Shown here: positions 1-6,698 of the stretch, in pieces
Layout of the letters: each line of letters starts with the position of its first letter
Position numbering within the stretch: the stretch's first letter is position 1
Source: Proteobacteria bacterium UBA2996
GTDB lineage: Bacteria; Pseudomonadota; Gammaproteobacteria; Arenicellales; UBA868
DNA length: 13,035 nt
Assembly: GCA_002346525.1 (NCBI GenBank)
Contig: DDZY01000199.1
Span: 1-13,035 of the forward strand
Reading direction: 5' to 3'
The notes under the pieces: generated by a model
Database searches by the model: none
What the model was told of the DNA's origin: nothing
Seen by the model: only the letters and a program-made list of their open reading frames with translations
Translations under genes and position numbers: made by a program

Positions 1-708
1 ATCTCTTATGATCCGACCTTTAACTATGAGCTTGCTGTGATCATTCATGACGGTATCCGGCGGATGTACACCGATCAGGAAAACGTTTTCTTCTACATCA
101 CCGTGATGAACGAAAACTATCCCCACCCGCCCATGCCTGAGGATGCGCGGGACGGCATTCTTCAGGGGATGTACCGATTACGTCAGGCGCCCCGGGGTCG
201 CAAAGCGGCGCCGCGCGTCCAGATTTTCGGCAGCGGTACGATCTTGCGGGAGTCGATGGCGGCTGCTGAACTGCTGGAACAGGAATTTGGTGTACTCGCC
301 GACCTGTGGAGTGTCACCAGTTACAACGAACTCGCCCGTCAGGGACGGGAAGCGACGCGCTGGAACCGTCTGCATCCCGAAGCTCCTGCACGACCAATCT
401 ACGTCAGCGAACAACTTGCTGATTCCCAAGGGCCAATCATAGCTGCAAGCGATTACAACCAGGCCTATGCTGATCAGATCCGTGAGTTCGTGAATGGACG
501 GCGTTATGTCGTGCTCGGCACCGACGGCTACGGCAGAAGTGGTACCCGGGAACAGCTACGCCAGTTCTTCGAGGTTGACCGTCATCAGATTGTGCTCGCT
601 GCCTTGTCTGCTCTGGCAGATGAAAATGCCCTGCCCCGATCCACCGTCTCTGATACCATCAGCCGCTATGCGCTGAATCCGGACAAACCCGATCCGGCCT
701 CTCAATAG
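1..708 (+). CDS. aceE: Pyruvate dehydrogenase E1 component, homodimeric type (C-terminal part, 5' end outside window)
   Basis: This is the thiamine-diphosphate E1 subunit that decarboxylates pyruvate and reductively acetylates the lipoyl group of AceF in the cytoplasmic pyruvate dehydrogenase complex. The reading frame is open from base 1, so about 235 C-terminal residues of a protein usually near 890 are present. The frame begins ISYDPTFNYELAVI, and an internal ATG at 37 is not the start. Family landmarks of AceE are the segments VFFYITVMNENY, SYNELARQGREATRWNRLHP and VLGTDGYGRSGTREQLRQFF, followed by the short C-terminal helix with ALNPDKPDP. These belong to the C-terminal transketolase-like domain, which shapes the dimer interface and active-site entrance. 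The TAG stop lies 12 bases before the aceF ATG, so the genes are almost certainly co-transcribed. The match to E. coli-type AceE is unambiguous. The thiamine-binding domain cannot be checked here. Confidence 0.95.
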   Translation: MSYDPTFNYELAVIIHDGIRRMYTDQENVFFYITVMNENYPHPPMPEDARDGILQGMYRLRQAPRGRKAAPRVQIFGSGTILRESMAAAELLEQEFGVLADLWSVTSYNELARQGREATRWNRLHPEAPARPIYVSEQLADSQGPIIAASDYNQAYADQIREFVNGRRYVVLGTDGYGRSGTREQLRQFFEVDRHQIVLAALSALADENALPRSTVSDTISRYALNPDKPDPASQ

Positions 709-720
709 ACTGCGGGTGTC

Positions 721-2115
721 ATGAGCGATCCACAGAACATTCTGATTCCGGACATCGGCGACTTTGACAACGTCGATGTCATCGAGGTACTCGTCTCACC
801 GGGAGATACAGTCGACGTCGAGTCGCCGCTGATCACGCTTGAAAGTGACAAAGCCACAATGGATGTTCCCTCACCGATCGCGGGAACCGTCACCGAAGTG
901 CGCATTGCCGTAGGGGATCAAGTCTCCCAGGGAAGTCTCGTCGCTATCGTGACCACAGCGGAATCGAGTCCTGAGGATGCGCCGGCCGCGGCAACGGCGC
1001 AGCAAACGGAAGCGGAGGGCGGAGGCAACCCAAAGGAGAACGAAAGGGAAAACGAGGGAGAAGCTGAAAGGGCTGCAGAACCGCCGACTGAGACCGGTGC
1101 GCAACTGCCGTCCGATCCTGATCCACCGGCTCCGAAGGCAGTGGACCCGACACCACCACCCGCTCCCCGGCCACCCCCTTCCCTTCCCCCGGTGAACGAA
1201 TCGGATTCAGGGCCCCTACCACACGCCAGTCCCGCTATTAGGCGCTTTGCCCGCGAACTGGGCGCCGATCTATCAAAGATCAACGGCTCCGGAACGCATG
1301 GCCGAATCCTAAAAGAAGACGTCGCACAGTTCATCAAATCGACCCTATCGCAAGGCGGAACAAGCGGACAGGACGGCTCCGGCCTGCCAGCGATACCCGA
1401 GGTTGATTTTTCCCGATGGGGTTCTGTTGCGACTGAACCTTTGTCGCGGATCAAGAAAATTTCCGGACGGCATCTGCAGCGGGCCTGGCTGAATGTCCCG
1501 CATGTCACCCATCATGATGAAGCCGATATTACGGAACTCGAAGCCTTTCGAAAAGCACTGAAAAGCGAGCGCGCCTACGCGCAGGTTCGCATCACCTTGC
1601 TTGGTTTTGTAATTAAGGTGCTGGCTAGCGCCATGAAAGCCTTCCCGACACTCAATTCCTCGTTATCAACCGATGGCAAGCATCTTATTCTGAAACATTA
1701 CTTTCATATCGGCGTTGCGGTAGACACCAAAAACGGTCTGGTCGTGCCCGTTCTGCGGGATGTCGACACCAAAAGCATCCTGGAACTCACCACCGAGCTT
1801 AGTGCGCTGAGTGCGCGGGCTCGCGACCGTAAACTGAAGCCAGACGAGATGCAGGGTGGCTGTATCAGTATTTCCAGTCTCGGTGGCATCGGAGGCATCG
1901 GCTTTACTCCCATCGTCAACGCGCCAGAAGTAGCCATCCTTGGCGTTTCCAAAGCGCAGATGAAGCCACGTTGGGATGGAAACGCTTTTGCCCCGCGCCT
2001 GATGCTACCGCTCGATCTGTCTTACGACCACCGCGTAATCGACGGTGCTGAAGCAGCCCGTATTAGCGCGTTTATCGTATCCGCGCTTGAGGATTCGAGA
2101 AGACTGCTGCTCTAA
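721..2115 (+). CDS. aceF: Dihydrolipoamide acetyltransferase (pyruvate dehydrogenase E2), single lipoyl domain
   Basis: E2 forms the core of the pyruvate dehydrogenase complex and transfers acetyl from its swinging lipoyl arm to CoA. The 464-residue protein has one lipoyl domain (about residues 5-78) with the lipoylated lysine at 44 in ESDKATMDVPSP. A disordered linker rich in Pro, Ala and Glu follows (about 80-165), including the run PTPPPAPRPPPSLPP. Next is a peripheral-subunit-binding domain (about 168-206, ASPAIRRFARELG...GRILKEDV). The catalytic acetyltransferase domain runs from about 235 to 464, with SSLGGIGGIGFTPIVN and the active-site motif DHRVIDG (His437, Asp441). E. coli AceF carries three lipoyl domains, so this is a short form like those known from other bacteria. 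The ATG start is supported by the lipoyl domain beginning immediately. The Shine-Dalgarno is weak (GCGGGTG). It lies 12 bases after aceE. Confidence 0.96.
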   Translation: MSDPQNILIPDIGDFDNVDVIEVLVSPGDTVDVESPLITLESDKATMDVPSPIAGTVTEVRIAVGDQVSQGSLVAIVTTAESSPEDAPAAATAQQTEAEGGGNPKENERENEGEAERAAEPPTETGAQLPSDPDPPAPKAVDPTPPPAPRPPPSLPPVNESDSGPLPHASPAIRRFARELGADLSKINGSGTHGRILKEDVAQFIKSTLSQGGTSGQDGSGLPAIPEVDFSRWGSVATEPLSRIKKISGRHLQRAWLNVPHVTHHDEADITELEAFRKALKSERAYAQVRITLLGFVIKVLASAMKAFPTLNSSLSTDGKHLILKHYFHIGVAVDTKNGLVVPVLRDVDTKSILELTTELSALSARARDRKLKPDEMQGGCISISSLGGIGGIGFTPIVNAPEVAILGVSKAQMKPRWDGNAFAPRLMLPLDLSYDHRVIDGAEAARISAFIVSALEDSRRLLL

Positions 2116-2151
2116 CACAAGCCCTTTGACCGTTCAGCGCAAGTCCAAAAC

Positions 2152-2179
2152 CTGCCGTCGCGGACACAGACCGCGGCAG
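2152..2179 (+). other. Stem-loop in the aceF-lpd intergenic leader
   Basis: CTGCCG (2152-2157) is perfectly complementary to CGGCAG (2174-2179). The stem can be extended by two pairs (2159-2160 with 2172-2173) past a bulged T. A competing pairing is CGCGG (2159-2163) with CCGCG (2171-2175). The structure ends eight bases before the GAGG ribosome-binding site of lpd. There is no T tract, so it does not look like a terminator. It might modulate translation or mRNA stability between the E2 and E3 cistrons, but it could be a by-product of high GC. Confidence 0.35.
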
Positions 2180-2186
2180 ACCCGCC

Positions 2187-2190
2187 GAGG
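2187..2190 (+). promoter_or_regulatory. Shine-Dalgarno of lpd, supporting a non-AUG start
   Basis: GAGG lies 8 bases before the ATT at 2199 and 5 bases before the ATA at 2196. It is the only good Shine-Dalgarno between the aceF stop and the conserved FAD-binding motif of lpd. No ATG, GTG or TTG occurs in the lpd frame in that interval. The spacing favours ATT at 2199 as initiator. Confidence 0.6.
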
Positions 2191-2198
2191 ATCCGATA

Positions 2199-3623
2199 AT
2201 TACCGAAACTTCTGACACCTTTGACCTTGCGGTACTCGGCTCTGGACCCGGCGGATATACCGCAGCGTTTCGCGCAGCTGACCTTGGACTCAAGGTCTGC
2301 CTGATCGAACGCTATCCCTCTCTGGGCGGGGTTTGCCTTAACGTTGGCTGCATACCCTCCAAAGCCCTGCTGCATGCCGCAAGGGTCATTGAAGAGACGC
2401 GGGAAATGCGTGCGCACGGAATAGATTTTGGAGAACCCAGGATCGATCTTCCACAGTTGGGCGGCTGGAAGGACAAGGTCGTTAGCCAGTTGACCGGGGG
2501 CTTATCGGGTCTCGCCAAAAAGCGCAAGGTAAGGGTCATCAACGGTATCGGCCGCTTTACCTCAGCACACGAACTCGCTGTGACATGCCCGGGCGACGAA
2601 CCCGACGTGTGCGTACCGTTCAAGCAGGCGATTATTGCTGCCGGATCACAGCCCGTCGCACTACCCGGCCTGCCGGACGATGACCGTATTTTTGACTCAA
2701 CGGGTGCACTGGCACTCAACAGCATTCCACCCAGGATGCTCGTCATCGGCGGCGGCATCATCGGGCTTGAGATGGCCACCGTCTATCTGGCTCTGGGCAG
2801 CAAGGTCAGCATCGTGGAGATGGCGCCGCAGCTTATGCCGGGCGCAGACCCTGATCTTGTCAGGCCGCTTGCGAAGCGTCTTGGCAAGCAGAGCGAGGGT
2901 GTCTATCTCAATACCCGGGTCAGCGCCGTTGAGACTGGCCCCGAGGAACTCACTGTCCGGTTTGAGGGCGACAAGGCACCAAACCACGCGGCATACGATG
3001 CGGTACTGATCGCGGTGGGTCGTTCTCCCAACGGTCATCATATTGATGCCGAGGCGGCGGGTGTCTCGGTCGACTCCAAAGGTTTCATTGCGGTCGATAA
3101 ACAGCAGCGAACCAATCAGCCCCATATCTTTGCCATCGGCGACATCGTGGGACAGCCGATGCTGGCACATAAAGCGACTCACGAAGGCAAGGTCGCTGCC
3201 GAAGTGGCCGCCGGCCTCAAAAGCGGGTTCGAGGCCAGAGTCATCCCGTCAGTGGCGTACACGGATCCTGAGGTTGCCTGGGTGGGTCTCACCGAAACCG
3301 AGGCAAAAGATCAGAGTATCGACTACGGCAAAGGGATCTTTCCCTGGGCTGCCAGTGGTCGCGCCCTTGCGCTGGCCCGCAGCGAAGGATTTACCAAGCT
3401 GCTGTTTGATCCCGCAACGCAGCAGATCATCGGCGCAGGTATTGTCGGCCCCAATGCCGGAGATCTGATCGCGGAGGTTGGGCTTGCGATCGAAATGAAC
3501 TGTGTCGCCCAGGATGTCGGGCTCACCGTGCATCCCCACCCTACGCTCTCGGAGACGGTCGCACTGGCGGCAGAGGCCTTCGAGGGCACGATCACGGATC
3601 TTTACCTGCCGCGCAAAAACTGA
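2199..3623 (+). CDS. lpdA: Dihydrolipoamide dehydrogenase (E3) with a probable ATT start codon
   Basis: E3 is the FAD flavoprotein that reoxidises dihydrolipoyl groups on E2 and passes electrons to NAD+. Numbering from ATT at 2199 gives 474 residues, normal for the family. The FAD dinucleotide motif GSGPGG is at 14-19, the redox disulfide Cys46/Cys51 lies in GGVCLNVGCIPSK, the NAD-binding GGGIIG is at 184-189, a second FAD segment reads IFAIGDIVG, and the C-terminal catalytic pair is His447/Glu452 in HPHPTLSE. There is no N-terminal lipoyl domain. The frame is open only from 2130, after a TGA at 2127. It contains no ATG, GTG or TTG before codon 70 (ATG at 2406), which lies beyond the active-site cysteines and cannot be the true start. 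ATT at 2199 (MTETSDTFDLAVLG if read as Met) or ATA at 2196 follows a GAGG. A sequencing error remains possible, but the coding frame itself is intact. Confidence 0.93.
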   Translation: MTETSDTFDLAVLGSGPGGYTAAFRAADLGLKVCLIERYPSLGGVCLNVGCIPSKALLHAARVIEETREMRAHGIDFGEPRIDLPQLGGWKDKVVSQLTGGLSGLAKKRKVRVINGIGRFTSAHELAVTCPGDEPDVCVPFKQAIIAAGSQPVALPGLPDDDRIFDSTGALALNSIPPRMLVIGGGIIGLEMATVYLALGSKVSIVEMAPQLMPGADPDLVRPLAKRLGKQSEGVYLNTRVSAVETGPEELTVRFEGDKAPNHAAYDAVLIAVGRSPNGHHIDAEAAGVSVDSKGFIAVDKQQRTNQPHIFAIGDIVGQPMLAHKATHEGKVAAEVAAGLKSGFEARVIPSVAYTDPEVAWVGLTETEAKDQSIDYGKGIFPWAASGRALALARSEGFTKLLFDPATQQIIGAGIVGPNAGDLIAEVGLAIEMNCVAQDVGLTVHPHPTLSETVALAAEAFEGTITDLYLPRKN

Positions 3624-3643
3624 CGCCGGTAAACAGCACACCC

Positions 3644-4444
3644 GTGTCGTCTGCGCTTTCTTTTACCGTCACTGGATCCGGATCGCCGGTCCTGATCCTG
3701 CACGGCCTGTTCGGCTCCGCAGTCAACTGGCGGCGAATTGCCGATGGGCTGTCTGACTGGGGGCAGATTTTTTCTGTCGATTTGCCCAATCACGGCAATT
3801 CACCCTGGACCGACGACATGTCTTATCCCACTCAAGCTGAGGTTCTGGCAGATTTCATCTCAGCCGAAGTGCCAGATTCTCCTATCGTGATCGGACACAG
3901 CATGGGCGGCAAAGTGGCAATGACGCTGGCACTTCAACACCGGATCCCGCTTGGCGGTCTTGTTATCGTTGATATCGCACCGACGGCGTATTCGCACTCT
4001 CACGCGCCCCTGGCGGAGGCGATGAAAAAGCTTGACCTGAATGCCATTCAAAGCCGGCGCGATGCCGAGACGAGACTTGAGCAGGCTATCCCGGAAAAAG
4101 CGCTGCGCCAGTTTCTGCTACAGAATCTCAGAAGCACTTCGCACGGACTAAGCTGGCGCATCAATCTTGATGTGATTCATCGGCAAATGGAAGCGCTAAC
4201 CGGCTTTGATATCGCGCCGGGACAATGCGATGTCCCGAGTCTTTTTATCTACGGCACGCAGTCTGACTATGTCACGCCGCAGGCGACGTCCACGATCCTG
4301 AAGCGCTTCCCAAAAGCCCGGCTACTGGCCGTTGAAGGAGCCGGACATTGGCTTCACGCGCAAAAGCCGGATGTGCTCATCCAGGCCTTTCAGGAATTTG
4401 CCGATTCCCTCCTGATCTCATCAGTGCCGCGAAGCGCCATGTAA
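3644..4444 (+). CDS. Alpha/beta hydrolase, YbfF-type esterase
   Basis: This is a 266-residue cytoplasmic serine hydrolase resembling E. coli YbfF, an esterase active on short acyl esters and acyl-CoA-like substrates. The oxyanion-hole segment LILHGLFGSAVNW starts at about residue 17, and the nucleophile elbow GHSMGG carries Ser86. Asp110 lies in VIVDIAPTAY, the position used as triad acid in YbfF, and His235 is in EGAGHWLHAQKP. A late-strand segment FIYGTQSDYVTP is also typical of the fold. There is no signal peptide. It begins with GTG 20 bases after the lpd stop and has no strong Shine-Dalgarno, so it is probably the last gene of the pyruvate dehydrogenase operon. Its role there is unknown; acyl-CoA or thioester clearance is an inference. 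Its last 55 bases overlap the 3' end of the convergent FkbM gene. Confidence 0.88.
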   Translation: MSSALSFTVTGSGSPVLILHGLFGSAVNWRRIADGLSDWGQIFSVDLPNHGNSPWTDDMSYPTQAEVLADFISAEVPDSPIVIGHSMGGKVAMTLALQHRIPLGGLVIVDIAPTAYSHSHAPLAEAMKKLDLNAIQSRRDAETRLEQAIPEKALRQFLLQNLRSTSHGLSWRINLDVIHRQMEALTGFDIAPGQCDVPSLFIYGTQSDYVTPQATSTILKRFPKARLLAVEGAGHWLHAQKPDVLIQAFQEFADSLLISSVPRSAM

Positions 4445-5277
4445 TTCTCGGTCGGCTTGATTTGCCCTGAGGGTCGCGGCAGGTGGGACACTCCGAATCC
4501 GGCCCGTTCCAGCAGTTCTGGCAGTCTTAGGTCGGCGATGATGCCCTTGGCATCACAAGCTGCCTCAAACACAACGAGACGCAAGATGGGGTTTTGCAGG
4601 ACTGCGGCCGCACCCCGAAGTACCGGATACTCCCAGCCTTCAACGTCGATCTTCAGGACGCTGGGATACCGCCCGGTCTGGCGGGAATACTCATCCAGCG
4701 TGATGACCTCGACCTCAATCCGGCCGACCGGTTCACGGTGGGGCCAATCGCCAAAGCCGCTCTCGCCCGAGTCGCTGCCCCGGATCAACTGCTGGTGGCC
4801 GTTTTCATCGGATAACCCCATGGGCACGATACTGAGCGCCGCCTCATCCCAGCCGTTCAGTTGACGCTGGCCATCCATCACGACGCAGGTGTCCGGATCG
4901 GGCTCAAATGCGGTCACGCCGGCGACACCCGAGTAAAGTGCCAGACAACTGAAATAACCCGTATTCGCACCGACATCAAAAAAGATATCGTCGCTCTTGA
5001 AAGCCGTCGTCAGCTGGTCTGTGACCTCTTGTTCATGAATACGGTTGCACAGCAGGTTACGCTGCAGCCAATCCGTCTGGTCGCAGGCAAACAGAAATCC
5101 CGGCCGCGTCAGTACCCGAATGCGGCGCCGTCCCATCATCCGCTCGATCAGGCCCAGGCGCCGCGCCTTACCCGCCGGTATCCTTGGACGAAACCAGATT
5201 TTCCGGATCAGCGTCTCGACTGTCCGGGGGTAATAGACGCCCACCTCCGGGGAAACTTTACCCCCCCTTTTGCTCAT
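4390..5277 (-). CDS. FkbM-family SAM-dependent methyltransferase
   Basis: This is a 295-residue class I methyltransferase of the FkbM family, whose members O-methylate sugars, macrolides or other small molecules. The SAM-binding motif DVGANTGYFS is at residues 101-110, the acidic strand end AFEPDP at 123-128, and the family signature VLKIDVEGWEYPVLRGA at 207-223. The first 60 residues are basic and poorly conserved, so the ATG at 5277 is only the most upstream plausible start. No Shine-Dalgarno is visible in the 21 bases separating it from the epimerase gene. It sits last in the propionyl-CoA operon, although no known step of that pathway needs an FkbM enzyme, so it may be a passenger. The last 18 codons overlap, antisense, the end of the convergent hydrolase gene. 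The substrate cannot be predicted. Confidence 0.88.
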   Translation of the reverse strand: MSKRGGKVSPEVGVYYPRTVETLIRKIWFRPRIPAGKARRLGLIERMMGRRRIRVLTRPGFLFACDQTDWLQRNLLCNRIHEQEVTDQLTTAFKSDDIFFDVGANTGYFSCLALYSGVAGVTAFEPDPDTCVVMDGQRQLNGWDEAALSIVPMGLSDENGHQQLIRGSDSGESGFGDWPHREPVGRIEVEVITLDEYSRQTGRYPSVLKIDVEGWEYPVLRGAAAVLQNPILRLVVFEAACDAKGIIADLRLPELLERAGFGVSHLPRPSGQIKPTENYMALRGTDEIRRESANS

Positions 5278-5298
5278 CGGCGGAGCAGGCGGCGGTAA

Positions 5299-5703
5299 TC
5301 AGACCTGCTCAAGTTCAACCAGCGTGCCGCAGAAATCTTTCGGGTGCAAAAAAAGCACAGGCTTGCCGTGCGCCCCAGTACGGGGCTCTCCGTCTCCCAG
5401 GACCCGAGCACCGCGCTCTTTTAGCTGGTCGCGGGCCGCCAGAATGTCGTCCACCTCGTAGCAGACATGGTGCATACCGCCATCGGGATGACGCTCGAGA
5501 AACCGTCCGATCGGTGAGTCATTGCCCAGTGGATGCAAGAGTTCAATGCGCGTGTTGGCAAGATGGACAAACACGGTGGTGACACCGTGCGCCTCAAGAG
5601 GTTCCGGCTCAGATACCGTCGCCCCCAGCGTATCCCGGTACAGCGCCGCTGCCGCGTCGAGGTCCGGTACCACAATCGCGACGTGGTTCAGTTTTCCAAT
5701 CAT
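5299..5703 (-). CDS. mce: Methylmalonyl-CoA epimerase
   Basis: This is a 134-residue vicinal-oxygen-chelate (glyoxalase-fold) enzyme interconverting (S)- and (R)-methylmalonyl-CoA, the step between propionyl-CoA carboxylase and methylmalonyl-CoA mutase. Two beta-alpha-beta-beta-beta modules are visible. Probable metal ligands are His7 (LNHVAIVV), Glu54 (TRIELLHP), a His of the MHHVCYEV segment at 77-84, and Glu130 near the C-terminus (TLVELEQV). The segments PDGGMHHVCYEVDDI and LFLHPKDFCGTLVELEQV are characteristic of this family rather than of glyoxalase I. Length is normal. The ATG at 5703 lies 23 bases after the meaB stop, which places it in the same transcription unit. The presence of MeaB and PccA beside it supports the substrate assignment. 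Confidence 0.93.
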   Translation of the reverse strand: MIGKLNHVAIVVPDLDAAAALYRDTLGATVSEPEPLEAHGVTTVFVHLANTRIELLHPLGNDSPIGRFLERHPDGGMHHVCYEVDDILAARDQLKERGARVLGDGEPRTGAHGKPVLFLHPKDFCGTLVELEQV

Positions 5704-5726
5704 TGAGCGCTTCTGCCTTGTTTGAT

Positions 5727-6698
5727 TCAGGTAAGTTGATCGATAAGAGCGCGTGCCGCAAGGCCGGGGGTCAGCCGCCCTGTTGCCACCTCCCGGCGAA
5801 CCCGTTCGACCTCATCCGCGTTTTTGGTGCTTTTCAGAAACTCATCAAGCAGTCCCTCATGAAGCGCCTGCATCAGAGCCTCAATCGCCTGACTCTCCCG
5901 CCGGGACTGAAGCAGACCTGCTTTGGTGGCGTGCACGAAAAACTTCTCCATCTGGTCCAGCGCGTCAGTGACGCCGATATCCCTAAGTGCGGACACTGCG
6001 AGCACCGGGACTCTCCAATCGGGCGTGCGGGCCTGCAAGAATCCCGTCGCCGACGCGTACTCTGATACCGTACGGCGAGCGGTCTGCTCCAGATCTCCAT
6101 CGGCCTTATTGACCAAAATGAGGTCTGCCAACTCCATCACGCCTCGCTTTATCCCCTGAAGCTCATCTCCCGAGCCCGGCACCAGCAGGAGCACAAAAAC
6201 ATCGGTCATGGACGCCGCCCGAAGTTCGGATTGACCCACCCCTACGGTCTCCACGATAACACGGTCGAATCCAGCTGCCTCACAAAGCGCAATCGCCTCC
6301 CGGGTAAAACGCCCGACTCCCCCCTCGGTGCCGGATGACGGTGAAGGCCGGACAAAAGCCTTTTCATTCACCGACAATGCCGGCATCCGCGTCTTGTCAC
6401 CCAGTATGGATCCGCCGCTGACCACGGAACTCGGGTCCACTGTCAGTACCGCGACCGAGTGGCCGCGTTTGATCATGTGTCCGCCCAGTGTTTCGATGAA
6501 GGTCGACTTACCCGCTCCGGGCGGTCCGGTGATACCGATCCGCAGCGCCAGCTGGCCGGGAGCAGGCAGCGCGGCAAGTAATTCCCTGGCCTGTGACTGG
6601 TGTTCCTTGAGGCCTGATTCAACCAGGGTGATCGCCTGTGCCAGCGCTCGCCGATCATGTTTCCCGATGGCGTCCGCCAGCGAGGCCGTACCGTTCAC
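5727..6698 (-). CDS. meaB: Methylmalonyl-CoA mutase-associated GTPase MeaB
   Basis: MeaB is a G3E-family P-loop GTPase that chaperones adenosylcobalamin loading and protects methylmalonyl-CoA mutase; older databases call it ArgK. The 323-residue protein has the Walker A GPPGAGKST at 58-66, the MeaB-specific segment VDPSSVVSGGSILGDKTRM at about 88-105, the SPSSGTEGG loop, ETVGVGQSE at 150-158, and the guanine-specificity motif NKAD at 197-200. The start is GTG at 6698, and GTGA overlaps the pccA stop by four bases, indicating translational coupling. The C-terminal helical dimerisation arm is complete, ending ARALIDQL. Its partner mutase gene is not in this window, which implies that it lies elsewhere in the genome. 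A G3E metallochaperone of another type is unlikely given the epimerase and carboxylase neighbours. Confidence 0.95.
   Translation of the reverse strand: MNGTASLADAIGKHDRRALAQAITLVESGLKEHQSQARELLAALPAPGQLALRIGITGPPGAGKSTFIETLGGHMIKRGHSVAVLTVDPSSVVSGGSILGDKTRMPALSVNEKAFVRPSPSSGTEGGVGRFTREAIALCEAAGFDRVIVETVGVGQSELRAASMTDVFVLLLVPGSGDELQGIKRGVMELADLILVNKADGDLEQTARRTVSEYASATGFLQARTPDWRVPVLAVSALRDIGVTDALDQMEKFFVHATKAGLLQSRRESQAIEALMQALHEGLLDEFLKSTKNADEVERVRREVATGRLTPGLAARALIDQLT

Noticed and set aside
918..1508. Long antisense open frame opposite the aceF linker.
   Set aside because: It is low-complexity Gly/Ser/Ala sequence that mirrors the GC-rich proline/alanine linker codons on the other strand. 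AceF is a confident gene here.
2126..2215. Short open frame starting TTG at 2126 between aceF and lpd, considered as a leader peptide or as an alternative lpd start in another frame.
   Set aside because: It is in a different frame, ends at 2215 before the FAD motif, has no Shine-Dalgarno, and nothing supports a frameshift into lpd.
2406..2408. ATG at 2406 as the lpd start.
   Set aside because: It would delete the FAD-binding motif and both redox cysteines, which are intact and in frame upstream.
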